A DNA stretch of 64,000 nucleotides from Devosia ureilytica. Its GTDB lineage: Bacteria > Pseudomonadota > Alphaproteobacteria > Rhizobiales > Devosiaceae. Every line of letters starts with the position of its first letter. Positions within the stretch are counted from its first letter, which is position 1. The DNA lies in the NCBI RefSeq assembly GCF_024273195.1, contig NZ_JAMZCU010000005.1, positions 31,488 to 95,487 on the forward strand. Direction: 5' to 3'. The notes under the pieces were generated by a model, which had not been told where the DNA came from, searched no databases, and saw only the letters and a program-made list of their open reading frames with translations. The translations under genes were made by a program, and so were the position numbers. Positions 1-8,961 of this stretch are shown here, piece by piece.

Positions 1-1008
1 TGGGCCACCGCCGTGCTGCCCACGGCCGGCACCGCCATCAACGCCCGCTTTGCTTTCTCGCAGTCCAATGGCACCAATGTCTTCCAGACCAATTATGTCG
101 AGACCCAGCCCGTCATGGTGCCGGCCGGCAGCACCGTCAGCCACGAAGCCTATGTTTTCGCCGGCGCCAAGGAAGACCGGGTCATCGCTGCCTATCAGGA
201 GACCTATGGCTTCGATCGTATCGAGCTCCTGATCGACTGGGGCTGGTTCCACTTCCTGACCAAGCCGATGCACTGGCTGCTGGTTACGCTTTACGGCATC
301 CTGGGCAATTTCGGCCTCGCCGTGCTTGCCGTGACCGTTATCGTCAAGGCCATCTTCTTCCCTCTGGCCAACCGCTCCTACGCTTCCATGGCTGCCATGC
401 GCCGTGTGCAGCCGGAAATGAAGGCCATGCAGGAGCGCTTCAAGGACGACCGCGCTGCCCAGCAGCAGGCGATGATGGAGCTCTACAAGAAAGAGAAGAT
501 CAATCCGCTCTCTGGTTGTTGGCCCATCCTCATCCAGATCCCGGTGTTCTTCTCGCTCTACACCGTCATCTTCATCTCGCTTGAGATGCGCCATGCGCCG
601 TTCTTTGGCTGGATTCAGGATCTGGCAGCGCCCGATCCGACCAATATCTTCACCCTGTTCGGCCTGATCCCCTGGGACCCGACCGTATTGCCGGTGCTGG
701 GCTCGTTCCTTCACCTGGGCATCTGGCCCGTCATCATGGGCATCACCATGTGGGTGCAGATGCGCCTCAATCCGCCGCCGCCGGATCCGACCCAGGCCAT
801 GATCTTCAACTGGATGCCGGTGATCTTCACCTTCATGCTGGGCACCTTCCCGGCGGGTCTGGTGATCTACTGGGCTTGGAACAACACCCTCTCCATTGCC
901 CAGCAGTGGTTCATCATGAAGCGCCACGGCGTCGAAGTGAACCTGTTCGGCAACATCATGGACACCTTCCGCCGCAAACCCAAGCCGGCCGAGCCCAGCA
1001 AGAGCTGA
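1..1008 (+). CDS. yidC: Membrane protein insertase YidC, C-terminal part (5' end outside window)
   Basis: The last 335 residues of the YidC/Oxa1 insertase, which places and folds inner-membrane proteins alone or with SecYEG. The frame is open from base 1, so the start and most of the large periplasmic domain lie outside the window. Visible are the end of that domain (to about residue 70) and the conserved core: a hydrophobic helix around residues 85-115, the basic cytoplasmic hairpin (RRVQPEMKAMQERF, then KKEKINPLSGCWP), and further hydrophobic stretches leading to a basic tail. yihA follows 66 bp downstream, as in many alphaproteobacteria. The family call is secure; only the 5' end is missing. 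Confidence 0.94.
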   Translation, partial: WATAVLPTAGTAINARFAFSQSNGTNVFQTNYVETQPVMVPAGSTVSHEAYVFAGAKEDRVIAAYQETYGFDRIELLIDWGWFHFLTKPMHWLLVTLYGILGNFGLAVLAVTVIVKAIFFPLANRSYASMAAMRRVQPEMKAMQERFKDDRAAQQQAMMELYKKEKINPLSGCWPILIQIPVFFSLYTVIFISLEMRHAPFFGWIQDLAAPDPTNIFTLFGLIPWDPTVLPVLGSFLHLGIWPVIMGITMWVQMRLNPPPPDPTQAMIFNWMPVIFTFMLGTFPAGLVIYWAWNNTLSIAQQWFIMKRHGVEVNLFGNIMDTFRRKPKPAEPSKS

Positions 1009-1030
1009 GCCGAAACAATCAGATAACAGG

Positions 1031-1062
1031 GCCCGCCGCTGATCCGGCGGGCTTCTCCTTTT
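1031..1062 (+). terminator. Possible terminator or attenuator between yidC and yihA
   Basis: An 8-bp perfect stem (GCCCGCCG / CGGCGGGC, 6-nt loop) is followed by a pyrimidine-rich TTCTCCTTTT. The T tract is interrupted, so partial read-through into yihA is likely. Confidence 0.5.
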
Positions 1063-1074
1063 AGGGTCAACGAC

Positions 1075-1719
1075 ATGAGCCAGCCCGACTATTCTCCCCA
1101 CGTCATCGAGCGCGGCCGCCTGCTCTTTGCCCGCCCGATCCTGTTCGTGAAGGGTTGTGTCAGCCTCAACGACCTGCCACCCATGGATCGCATCGAGATT
1201 GCCTTTGCCGGCCGCTCCAATGTGGGCAAGTCCAGCCTGATCAATGCCCTCTGCGGCACGTCCGGGCTGGCGCGCACCTCAAACACGCCGGGCCGCACTC
1301 AGGAGCTCAATATCTTCGAGAGCCAGAGCGAGAGCCTGCGCATCGTCGACATGCCCGGCTATGGCTATGCCAAGGCGCCCGAGCCCAAGGTCAAGGCCTG
1401 GACCCGGCTGGTGCATCAATACCTCACCGGCCGCGCCACTCTGCGCCGCGTCTATGTGCTGGTCGATAGCCGTCACGGCCCCAAGGACAATGACATCTCG
1501 GTCATGAACGAGCTTGATCGCGCCGCCGTCAGCTATCAGGTGGTGCTGACCAAGGTCGACAAGCCCTCGGCCACCGATCTGGCCAGCGCCATCGCCAGTA
1601 CAGAGGCCTGCATCGCCAAGCGCCCCGCAGCCCATCCCGATGTCATCCAGACCTCGAGCGAAAAAGGCACCGGCCTCAACCAGCTGCGTACCGAAATCGC
1701 CATGCTGCTCGAAAGCTGA
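1075..1719 (+). CDS. yihA: Ribosome-biogenesis GTP-binding protein YihA/YsxC (EngB)
   Basis: A 214-aa TrmE-Era-EngA-EngB-Septin-type GTPase, normally essential for late 50S assembly. All G motifs are visible: G1 GRSNVGKSS (46-54), G2 TPGRTQ (71-76), G3 DMPGYGYAK (92-100), G4 TKVDK (159-163) and a G5-like TSSEKG (from 193). Length is typical of the family. It follows yidC in the same direction. In many Hyphomicrobiales argB comes next, but here argB is about 34.6 kb away at 36341. A strong hairpin terminator closes the gene. Confidence 0.96.
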   Translation: MSQPDYSPHVIERGRLLFARPILFVKGCVSLNDLPPMDRIEIAFAGRSNVGKSSLINALCGTSGLARTSNTPGRTQELNIFESQSESLRIVDMPGYGYAKAPEPKVKAWTRLVHQYLTGRATLRRVYVLVDSRHGPKDNDISVMNELDRAAVSYQVVLTKVDKPSATDLASAIASTEACIAKRPAAHPDVIQTSSEKGTGLNQLRTEIAMLLES

Positions 1720-1728
1720 GCCGAAAAC

Positions 1729-1755
1729 AAAAAAGGCGCCTCGCGGCGCCTTTTG
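1729..1755. terminator. Bidirectional terminator between yihA and the GATase gene
   Basis: An 8-bp perfect stem (AAGGCGCC / GGCGCCTT, loop TCGC) has an A run on its left and TTTT on its right. It can therefore stop transcription of the convergent genes on both strands. Confidence 0.85.
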
Positions 1756-1758
1756 CAT

Positions 1759-2478
1759 TCACGCGGCACTGGCAGCGTCCTGCAGGAACCGGGCGATATA
1801 GGTGCCCAATCGCGGGCTATCCGAAGGCTTGGCGAACGAGCTGAGTGCCGCTGATATGACGTCGTCCGGGGCTCTGCCGCGCCGCAGTTCCACCAGCGCC
1901 CGCGCATAATCGTCGTCGAATTCGGGATGCGGCTGGAAGCTCAGCGCCTTGCCCGATTTGTAGAGCAATCCCGCATTGGGCGCGAAGTCCGACCCCAGGA
2001 TCACCTCGGCCTCTGCGGGCGGCACGATCACCTGATCCTGGTGCGAGCACGCGACTAGCATGGTGTCAGGCGCATCAGCCATGAAGCCGGGCCGCTGGCG
2101 CACCTGATATTGGTGCCGCCCCATGCCCCAGCCCTTTTCGGACTTGCGCACGTCCCCACCCAGCGCGTCAGCCATGATCTGGTGACCAAAGCAGATGCCC
2201 AGCATCGGCGTGCCGGCGGCATAGGCATTGCGGATGAAATCGCGCAACGGCGGCAACCAGGCGTGATCCTCGTAGACGCCCGCCGGCGATCCGGTGATCA
2301 CGATGCCCTCAAGAGCAGCCGGATCAGGCAGCGCGTCGCCTGCCTCCACATTGACGTCGTCATAGCCAAAGGCCATGCCCGTTGCGTCGAACATGGCGCG
2401 GAACATCAGGCGATATTCAATGAATTGGGATTGCAGCGGCGCGGGAACCGCGCCCGTCTGGACGATAGTGAGTTTCAT
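1759..2478 (-). CDS. Class I glutamine amidotransferase-like protein
   Basis: A 239-aa stand-alone GATase1-fold protein. The nucleophile elbow GICFGHQ places the catalytic Cys at 96, and QPHPEF supplies His184 and Glu186, so the hydrolytic triad is intact. It resembles the glutaminase part of GMP synthase but has no synthetase domain. Such proteins are often labelled 'GMP synthase-like' and may hydrolyse glutamine or gamma-glutamyl compounds; the real substrate is unknown. The start at 2478 lacks a clear Shine-Dalgarno (SD) sequence. It lies alone between yihA (convergent) and msrB. Confidence 0.85.
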   Translation of the reverse strand: MKLTIVQTGAVPAPLQSQFIEYRLMFRAMFDATGMAFGYDDVNVEAGDALPDPAALEGIVITGSPAGVYEDHAWLPPLRDFIRNAYAAGTPMLGICFGHQIMADALGGDVRKSEKGWGMGRHQYQVRQRPGFMADAPDTMLVACSHQDQVIVPPAEAEVILGSDFAPNAGLLYKSGKALSFQPHPEFDDDYARALVELRRGRAPDDVISAALSSFAKPSDSPRLGTYIARFLQDAASAA

Positions 2479-2544
2479 GAGGGCAGACTGGTTTAAGACC
2501 TGCCCTCAGATAGCGGCTCGGCGACCGGCTGGCAACACAACCGA

Positions 2545-3033
2545 TCAGGCGGCAGGCTCAAATCGCAGCGATAAGCCATTGATGCAATAGCGCAGGCCGG
2601 TGGGCTGTGGTCCGTCTTCGAACACATGGCCCTGATGGCCACCGCAGTTTGAGCAGTGCACTTCGACGCGCTTCATGAACAGCGAATTGTCCTCGGCCGT
2701 TCCGATGGCGCCGGGGATAAAATCCCAGAAGCTGGGCCAGCCGGTGCCGCTGTCATACTTTTTGGCGGCCTCAAACAGGGCCTGGTCACAGCCCGCGCAA
2801 TGAAACGTGCCGGCGCGTTTTTCATCATTCAACGGCGACGTGTAGGGCCGCTCGGTGTCCTCATGACGCAGCACCCGGTAGGCTGCGGGCTCAAGCTTTG
2901 CCTGCCATTCTTCATCGGTGAGGGTGAAGGGGAAGTTGCCCTCTGCGGCCACCGGCGCCCGCCCGAACCCCAGGGCAGCGCCCAGGCTCAGCAGCGAACC
3001 GGAAATCAGGACTTTGCGACGCGAAAGGCTCAT
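2545..3033 (-). CDS. msrB: Peptide-methionine (R)-S-oxide reductase MsrB, Tat-exported
   Basis: A 162-aa protein. The mature part is a complete MsrB domain that reduces the R-sulfoxide of protein-bound methionine. Zn ligands are visible as CAGC (79/82) and CSNC (127/130), and the catalytic Cys is Cys150 in RYCINGLSL. The start at 3033 is chosen because AAGGAG precedes it by 7 nt. It gives an N-terminus with a twin-arginine motif (SRRKVLI), a hydrophobic stretch to about residue 24 and an AxA-type end (APVAAEG). The enzyme therefore probably works in the periplasm. Neighbouring genes give no clear functional partner. Confidence 0.92.
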   Translation of the reverse strand: MSLSRRKVLISGSLLSLGAALGFGRAPVAAEGNFPFTLTDEEWQAKLEPAAYRVLRHEDTERPYTSPLNDEKRAGTFHCAGCDQALFEAAKKYDSGTGWPSFWDFIPGAIGTAEDNSLFMKRVEVHCSNCGGHQGHVFEDGPQPTGLRYCINGLSLRFEPAA

Positions 3034-3152
3034 CGGGCTTCTCCTTAAAAGGGCTGACGCCACCCGGCGGGAGGAAAGCCGGGCAGCGTCGGGGCAAGAG
3101 TGACGTGATCACAATAGCAAGCAAGGGGGCGACTATCGCGTCACGTCAAGGT

Positions 3153-3191
3153 GAGGCTCCACCAGAGGGACTGGAAGCGGGGCGGAGCCTC
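3153..3191 (-). terminator. Possible stem-loop downstream of the fasciclin gene
   Basis: The inverted repeat GAGGCTCC / GGAGCCTC (8 bp, about 23-nt loop) lies 36 bp beyond the fasciclin stop codon. There is no T tract, so termination is uncertain. Confidence 0.35.
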
Positions 3192-3226
3192 GGTACCTGC
3201 GCTATTCGTTGGTGCGCAGGCTTTGG

Positions 3227-3790
3227 TTACATCGCCGGCAGAAGCACGGCGTCGATGACGTGGATCACGCCGTTCGACTGGTCGACGTCAGCGATGGTCA
3301 CGGTTGCCATGCCACCATTTGCGTCGGTGATCTTGACCATGTCGCCGTCCAGCGAGAAGGTCAGTTCACCACCCTGCACGGTCGCGGCCTTGTATTCACC
3401 GCCATTGTCATTGATCATCTTCACCAGGTCGCCCGAGTGAATGTCGCCGGCAATCACGTGATAGGTGAGCACTGCGGTCAGCTGGTCCTTGGCTTCAGGC
3501 GCCAGCAGGCCTTCGACCGTACCGGCCGGCAGCGCTTCAAACGCAGCATTGACGGGCGCGAACACGGTGAACGGGCCTTCGCCCGACAGCGTCTCAACCA
3601 GACCCGCAGCCTGAACGGCGGCAACCAGGGTGGTGTGATCGGCCGAATTCACGGCGTTTTCGACAATGTTGTTGGTGGCAGGCATGGCGGCGCCGCCCAC
3701 CATCGGGTTTTCCTGGGCAAAGGCAGCGCCCGAAAGCGAACCAAGGGTCAGAACGGCGGCGAGGGAGAGAGCACGGATCGAAAGTGTCAT
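3227..3790 (-). CDS. Secreted fasciclin (FAS1)-domain protein
   Basis: A 187-aa protein with a Sec signal peptide (about 1-26, ending GAAFAQ) and one FAS1 domain (about 45-185). Recognisable family landmarks are FTVFAPVNAAFEALP, the YHVI segment and the closing VIHVIDAVLLP. FAS1 domains mediate adhesion to polysaccharide or matrix in many bacteria; the partner here is unknown. The start at 3790 is supported by GGAAGGACC just upstream; an earlier in-frame start would spoil the signal peptide. It is monocistronic, next to the left edge of the proposed inversion. Confidence 0.9.
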   Translation of the reverse strand: MTLSIRALSLAAVLTLGSLSGAAFAQENPMVGGAAMPATNNIVENAVNSADHTTLVAAVQAAGLVETLSGEGPFTVFAPVNAAFEALPAGTVEGLLAPEAKDQLTAVLTYHVIAGDIHSGDLVKMINDNGGEYKAATVQGGELTFSLDGDMVKITDANGGMATVTIADVDQSNGVIHVIDAVLLPAM

Positions 3791-3884
3791 GTTTAGGTCC
3801 TTCCTGTGTAATTCTGTTCCCATTCATCTCGATGGGACGCAGGAAGCTACGGGGGCTCTTCACCGGAAGTTTCAGTGCGCCCGA

Positions 3885-3921
3885 CAAAAAAACAAAAAAA
3901 ACGCGACCCCAGAGGATCGCG
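3885..3921 (-). terminator. Rho-independent terminator after tolB
   Basis: Read on the minus strand, a hairpin (CGCGATCC ... GGTCGCG with one bulge) is followed by an almost unbroken run of 15 or more T. It lies about 27 bp after the tolB stop codon. Confidence 0.88.
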
Positions 3922-3947
3922 CCTATTATTTGTTAAAAATCAAAGCG

Positions 3948-5258
3948 CTAGCTTCGCAACCCCGACCATGCCGGGTCCGAGGCGTAGCTTTCGGTCGGTA
4001 CGGTCTGGGCGCTGCGCCCCCAGATATCGACGCTCATCAGTCGCGGGCCATCATTGCCACCAGGATCCTGGAAGAACATGATCACCCGGCCATTGGGCGC
4101 CCATGTCGGCCCCTCGGCGTGATAGCCCGAATAGAGCAGGCGCTCGCCCGACCCGTCGGGGTTCATGATGCCGATATGGAACTGGCCGCCCGACTGCCGG
4201 GTAAAGGCAATCAGATCGCCATTGGGTGACCAGACGGGCGTGGAATAGCTGCCCTGGCCAAAGCTGATGCGCTGGGCGTTTCCACCACCGGCACCCATCA
4301 TGTAGATCTGCGGCGAGCCGCCCCGGTCGCTTTCGAATATCAGGCGGCTGCCATCGGCCGAGAACGAGGGCGAGGTGTCGATGGCTGCGCCGGAGGTCAA
4401 TTGCGTCGGCTGCCCGCCGCCGGTGGAGATCGAGTAGATGTTGGTGCTGCCGCCCTGCTCAACCGAAAACACCACCGTCCCGCCATCGGGCGAAAAGCGT
4501 GGTGCAAAGGTCATGGCACCAACATTGGCCAATTGCTGCTGCTGCCCGGTCGAGAGTTGCAGCAGATAGACCTGCGGATTGCCCTGCGAGAAGTTCATGT
4601 AGGTGACGAGATCGCCATTGGGCGAAAAGCGCGGGGTCAGCGCCATGGTCTGGCCATCGGTGAGATAGCTCACATTGGCCCCGTCCTGATCCATGATGGC
4701 CAGCCGCCGCACGCGATTGGCCTTGGGGCCGCTCTCGGCCACATAAAGGACCCGCGTATCGAAATAGCCCGTGCCGCCCGAAAGCTGGGAATAGATCGCG
4801 TCCGAAACCAGGTGCCCGATGCGCCGCGCAGAACTGGGGTCGGTGTTATAGCTATTGCCCACCACCTGCGCCGCCTGCTGGGTATCCCAGACGCGTACGG
4901 ATGCGGAGATCTGTCCGCCCCGCTCCACCGCGCCCATCACCACGCCATCGACATTGGCCGTGCGCCACACGTTGAAATCGGGAGTGGCATTGACGTCGCC
5001 AACCTGCACCGGCAGCGAGGCCGGATCGAGCGGCAGGAATAGGCCAGAGCGCCGCAGATTGTTGCGCACGATATCGGCAATCTCGCGCCCGAAGGCCGGG
5101 TCCGACGAGGCAAAGTCGGGAATGGCGATGGGCAGCGGCTGGAAATTGGCGCCTTCCACCACGATGCGCAGCTGCGCAAAGGACATGGGAGCGGTCGCCA
5201 ACAGGGCGCCACCGGCCAGGCCGAGTTTGAGCGCTGTGCGTCGGTTGAAAACAGTCAT
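3948..5258 (-). CDS. tolB: Tol-Pal system periplasmic beta-propeller protein TolB
   Basis: A 436-aa periplasmic protein that links the inner-membrane TolQRA motor to the outer-membrane lipoprotein Pal. An N-terminal alpha/beta domain (about 30-165) precedes a C-terminal six-bladed propeller. The propeller shows the usual repeats (RFSPNGD, RFSPDGG, SFSADGS, WSPNGDL). The start at 5258 is chosen over the far upstream frame because it directly gives a signal peptide, ending SFAQ near residue 29, preceded by AGGA. That signal carries a twin-arginine pair (FNRRTALKLGL), which is unusual for TolB. pal should follow but is found at 31903 on the other strand. Confidence 0.95.
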   Translation of the reverse strand: MTVFNRRTALKLGLAGGALLATAPMSFAQLRIVVEGANFQPLPIAIPDFASSDPAFGREIADIVRNNLRRSGLFLPLDPASLPVQVGDVNATPDFNVWRTANVDGVVMGAVERGGQISASVRVWDTQQAAQVVGNSYNTDPSSARRIGHLVSDAIYSQLSGGTGYFDTRVLYVAESGPKANRVRRLAIMDQDGANVSYLTDGQTMALTPRFSPNGDLVTYMNFSQGNPQVYLLQLSTGQQQQLANVGAMTFAPRFSPDGGTVVFSVEQGGSTNIYSISTGGGQPTQLTSGAAIDTSPSFSADGSRLIFESDRGGSPQIYMMGAGGGNAQRISFGQGSYSTPVWSPNGDLIAFTRQSGGQFHIGIMNPDGSGERLLYSGYHAEGPTWAPNGRVIMFFQDPGGNDGPRLMSVDIWGRSAQTVPTESYASDPAWSGLRS

Positions 5259-5325
5259 CGGTCCTAAATCTCTCCGGTCTTGCCGTTTGGGCCGCAGTTT
5301 GGCCAGCACCAAGGCAAATTCAAGG

Positions 5326-6486
5326 TCAGGGTCTGAGTTCCACTTCGATCTGCCGCCATTCGTCATAGGCGTCAGCCGAAAGCATCGAATAAGGGCCGCA
5401 TTGCACCACGGCGCGCTGCGCCGCACGGGCAATCGCCTGTCCGCCCGCCGTCTGGTCGGCCGAGACGATCTGCGGTGTGCCATTGACGCTGCCGTCGCGG
5501 TTCATGCTCACGTTCAGCGTCACATTCATGCCGCTATTAAAGTCGCTCGGCAGCAGGTTCCAGCAGGTCTTGATCTTGGCCACCAGACCATCGATTGCCG
5601 TCTGGCTCAAACGGGCGGACGTGCCCGTCGTGTCGCCCAGCGTCGGCGAACCGCCCTGCCCGGTGGTCGCGCCAGTGGTGGGCGCATTGTTGATGATCGC
5701 CGTAATATCGTCAGCCGTCTCCGAGCTGATCTGTGTCGGCGGAGCCGGCCGCGCGGCGGCAGCGGCCTGGCGCACACGCTCTTCTTCTTCACGACGACGA
5801 CGTTCGGCAGCCAGCGCCTGCTCGCGAATTTGTGCGAGGTCGCTGGGCCGCGATGTCGGCAGCGCCACGTCAACCCGGGGCGGCGTTGGTTCTGGCTCGG
5901 GGGTGGGTTCGGGCTCCGGTGTCGGCTCCGGCTCCGGCTCTGGTGCTGGCTCAGGTTCAGGTTCCGGTGCGGGCTCCGGCTCCGGCACAGGTTCAGGCGT
6001 TGGTTCTGGTTCGGGCGCCGGCTCGGGCTCGGGCGCAAGGTCCACCGGCCGCTCCTGCGGCAGCTCCACCGGGGCGGGCTCTGGTTCTGGTGCGGGCTCG
6101 GGCTCTGGTGCTGGCTCAGGCTCGGGTTCGGGGACCGGTTCGGGTTCAGGCGTTGCCTCGGCTTCTGGTGCGGGCGCTTGTTCGGTCACCGGCGCCGGTG
6201 TCGGAATATCAGCCGGCGAGGGCGTCACCTGGTCTTCTTGGGTATTGCCTGTCGGCTGCGCCAGCTCGGCAGGCACTTCAGATTCCACCGCCGACGGCGT
6301 CTCGGTCTCGACGACTTCGCTGTCGAGCTGGCCCAGGCGGATGTTGGAATATTCCTCGATGGGCACCAGCTCGACCGCAATGGACTGCACCGTCGGCTGC
6401 AATGGCTCTGTCAGTCCCAGATTGATGAGACCGATCACCAGCAGCAACGCATGGACGGATACCGATACAAGTACGCCGGTGCGCAT
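5326..6486 (-). CDS. tolA: Tol-Pal system protein TolA (TonB-like, PE-repeat spacer)
   Basis: A 386-aa inner-membrane-anchored protein that spans the periplasm. One N-terminal membrane helix (about 6-25, with the SVHA signature) interacts with TolQR. A long spacer (about 85-205) consists almost entirely of [11 protein letters not shown] repeats. The C-terminal domain (about 270-386) resembles TolA domain III, with two Cys (in TCWNLL and VVQCGPY) and a closing VELRP. The acidic Pro-Glu spacer is TonB-like and differs from the Ala/Lys-rich helical domain II of enterobacterial TolA. It sits between tolR (9-bp gap) and tolB. Confidence 0.93.
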   Translation of the reverse strand: MRTGVLVSVSVHALLLVIGLINLGLTEPLQPTVQSIAVELVPIEEYSNIRLGQLDSEVVETETPSAVESEVPAELAQPTGNTQEDQVTPSPADIPTPAPVTEQAPAPEAEATPEPEPVPEPEPEPAPEPEPAPEPEPAPVELPQERPVDLAPEPEPAPEPEPTPEPVPEPEPAPEPEPEPAPEPEPEPTPEPEPTPEPEPTPPRVDVALPTSRPSDLAQIREQALAAERRRREEEERVRQAAAAARPAPPTQISSETADDITAIINNAPTTGATTGQGGSPTLGDTTGTSARLSQTAIDGLVAKIKTCWNLLPSDFNSGMNVTLNVSMNRDGSVNGTPQIVSADQTAGGQAIARAAQRAVVQCGPYSMLSADAYDEWRQIEVELRP

Positions 6487-6495
6487 GCCCTCGGC

Positions 6496-6936
6496 CTACC
6501 TCTCGCGCTCTGTAACGAGCCCGATCTTGGTATAACCGGCGGCGGACAGCAGGCCCATGACCCGCATCACCGTCCCGTAATTAGCCGTGGTATCCCCGCG
6601 CAGATAAACGCGGTCCTCCACGGTCGCCAAAGTCCCAACCGTGGACACCAGATCAGTTTCGGTCACTGGCGCCTCGTCGACAAAAATCGCCCCCTCGGGC
6701 GACACCGAGACAGTGATCGGACGTGTCTGGCTCGGCAATTCGCTGGCTGCTGTGCGCGGCAGATCGACCGGGACGCCCGATGTCAGCATGGGCGCGGCCA
6801 CCATCATGATGATCAGCAACACCAGCATGACGTCGACCATCGGCGTCACGTTGATCTCGCTCATAATCCCGGATTTCTTGCGCCGACGGCGGCGGCCGCC
6901 GCCGCTGCCTCCGCCACCTACACCACCCATGCCCAT
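6496..6936 (-). CDS. tolR: Tol-Pal system protein TolR
   Basis: A 146-aa ExbD/TolR-family protein of the TolQR proton channel. A Gly-rich then Arg/Lys-rich cytoplasmic head (GGGRRRRRKK) precedes the signature EINVTPMVDVMLVLL, in which Asp35 is the expected proton-carrying residue of the single membrane helix. A periplasmic domain runs to the end. The start at 6936 comes one base after the tolQ stop (TGA-C-ATG), which indicates translational coupling; the longer upstream frame overlaps tolQ. Confidence 0.95.
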   Translation of the reverse strand: MGMGGVGGGGSGGGRRRRRKKSGIMSEINVTPMVDVMLVLLIIMMVAAPMLTSGVPVDLPRTAASELPSQTRPITVSVSPEGAIFVDEAPVTETDLVSTVGTLATVEDRVYLRGDTTANYGTVMRVMGLLSAAGYTKIGLVTERER

Positions 6937-6937
6937 G

Positions 6938-7648
<711 letters not shown>

Positions 7649-7859
7649 GTCGTGATCCCTTTTGGCCGGCCCGTGCGTGAAGCCCCATTGCCGCTGCGAT
7701 GGGGACGAAATCTGTCAAAATTAAGAGAAATGCCCGCATTTCCGGGCGCAGGATGGTCCGGCGCGGCGCAAATCTGCCTATGCGCCGTTTATGGTCACCA
7801 AAGAGTTAATAAAGAGAGTCTGGGGACCGGATCGTGACCTTTGGTCCGCTGGCTGACAG

Positions 7860-8258
7860 CTAGGCGCCAGGTTCTAGACGTTGCCGCAGAGCCTTGGGCA
7901 GGCGCGCCGGTCCTCCGCTCATCTTGATCGTCACCACGCTTACCCGCGCCGAAGTGACGGCCACGCCTTCACGCGAAATTGTCTGATTGAGCACCAGCCG
8001 CACACCGCTCATTTCTGCCACTTCGGTCGAAACCTCGAGCAAATCATCGATCCGCGCGGCGGCCCGAAAGTCGATTTCCATCGCGCGCACGGCAAAGGCC
8101 AAGCCCTCGCTTGCCAGCTCATGGTGATGAATGCCCAGATCGCGAAGCAATTCGGTCCGGCCGCGTTCGAAGAACTTGAGATAGGCGGCGTGATAGACAT
8201 TCCCCGAAAAATCGGTGTCCTCATAGTAGATGCGAACCGGAATGATGTGCTGGGTCAT
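7860..8258 (-). CDS. ybgC: Tol-Pal-associated acyl-CoA thioesterase YbgC
   Basis: A 132-aa hot-dog-fold thioesterase. The active-site motif YYEDTDFSGNVYHAAYL is intact, with catalytic Asp16. The family hydrolyses acyl-CoA and is nearly always encoded beside tol-pal; a role in phospholipid metabolism at the division site is inferred, not proven. The ATG overlaps the stop of the upstream 69-aa gene by 4 bp, so the two are translationally coupled. Confidence 0.93.
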   Translation of the reverse strand: MTQHIIPVRIYYEDTDFSGNVYHAAYLKFFERGRTELLRDLGIHHHELASEGLAFAVRAMEIDFRAAARIDDLLEVSTEVAEMSGVRLVLNQTISREGVAVTSARVSVVTIKMSGGPARLPKALRQRLEPGA

Positions 8259-8464
8259 GGCGACTTGAAGCTCAGCCCACGCGCGGACATGGCCGGCTCC
8301 AGTTCGACAAAGCTCTTCGGCCCGATCCCGTGCAAATCAGCGACATCCTGGCGGACCCAAAGCGCCAGGTCAGCAAACGTGATGATCCCGGCCGCCGCCA
8401 GCGCCCGCTGCGCCGGACGGCTGAGCTTGACACTATCAGCGATCCGGTCCGTCGCAGCGCTCAT
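8255..8464 (-). CDS. Small helix-hairpin-helix protein, function unknown
   Basis: A 69-aa soluble protein. Its second half (TFADLALWVRQDVADLHGIGPKSF) looks like a helix-hairpin-helix of the kind found in the RNA polymerase alpha C-terminal domain and in DNA-binding enzymes. The hairpin is HGIGPKS. There is no other domain. The stop overlaps the ybgC start by 4 bp, and the start overlaps the end of the Nudix gene by 4 bp, so it is clearly part of the transcript. DNA or RNA binding is an inference from the fold alone. Confidence 0.7.
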   Translation of the reverse strand: MSAATDRIADSVKLSRPAQRALAAAGIITFADLALWVRQDVADLHGIGPKSFVELEPAMSARGLSFKSP

Positions 8465-8961
8465 GCCGGTTCCCGCTCGTCATAGGCTATATGGGTCTGC
8501 TGGTCCGGCAAGTTCCGCAGAAATTCCGGTAGCCAGCGGGGCTGGAGATTGAAGGCCTCCAGCGCATCCCCTGCCAATGGCACCCAATAAAACGAGAGGA
8601 TATGCCCCTCGTCGGGTCTTTGCAGCCAGGGCGACGTACCATTCGGCCCCTGCCCCGGTAGGTCAACCGTGTAGAAAAACCCCAGCTCGTGAAAGTCCTC
8701 GCCCGCGCGGCGATAAAAACTCTCCGAGGTCGCGATCATCGGCCCCAGCGTTGCCGGCATGGCCAGCTCTTCGGCCATCTCGCGCTCAAGGCTCAGCGCG
8801 CTCGTTTCACCCAATTCGATCCGCCCGCCGGGCAGCATGGTGTAGCCATCATCGTCCTCCCGGCAGACCAGCACATGACCATCGACAATGATGATCCCGG
8901 CCACACGAAAATTGAACCGCTGCCCCTCGATGGGAAAACTGATGACGTGGCGGGCGCTCAT
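8461..8961 (-). CDS. NUDIX hydrolase
   Basis: A 166-aa single-domain Nudix protein. The box reads GRIELGE-x7-REMAEEL (46-66), so the Mg-binding REx2EE core is intact, but the Gly after the last Glu pair is replaced. The substrate (a nucleotide with a diphosphate linkage) cannot be told from the sequence. It overlaps ruvB upstream and the HhH gene downstream by 4 bp each. It is therefore an insertion into the usual ruvB-ybgC order. Confidence 0.88.
   Translation of the reverse strand: MSARHVISFPIEGQRFNFRVAGIIIVDGHVLVCREDDDGYTMLPGGRIELGETSALSLEREMAEELAMPATLGPMIATSESFYRRAGEDFHELGFFYTVDLPGQGPNGTSPWLQRPDEGHILSFYWVPLAGDALEAFNLQPRWLPEFLRNLPDQQTHIAYDEREPA

Noticed and set aside
5880..6170. Tandem DNA repeat, possibly a CRISPR or minisatellite
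   Set aside because: The repeats are in-frame Pro-Glu codons of TolA and have no spacer structure.
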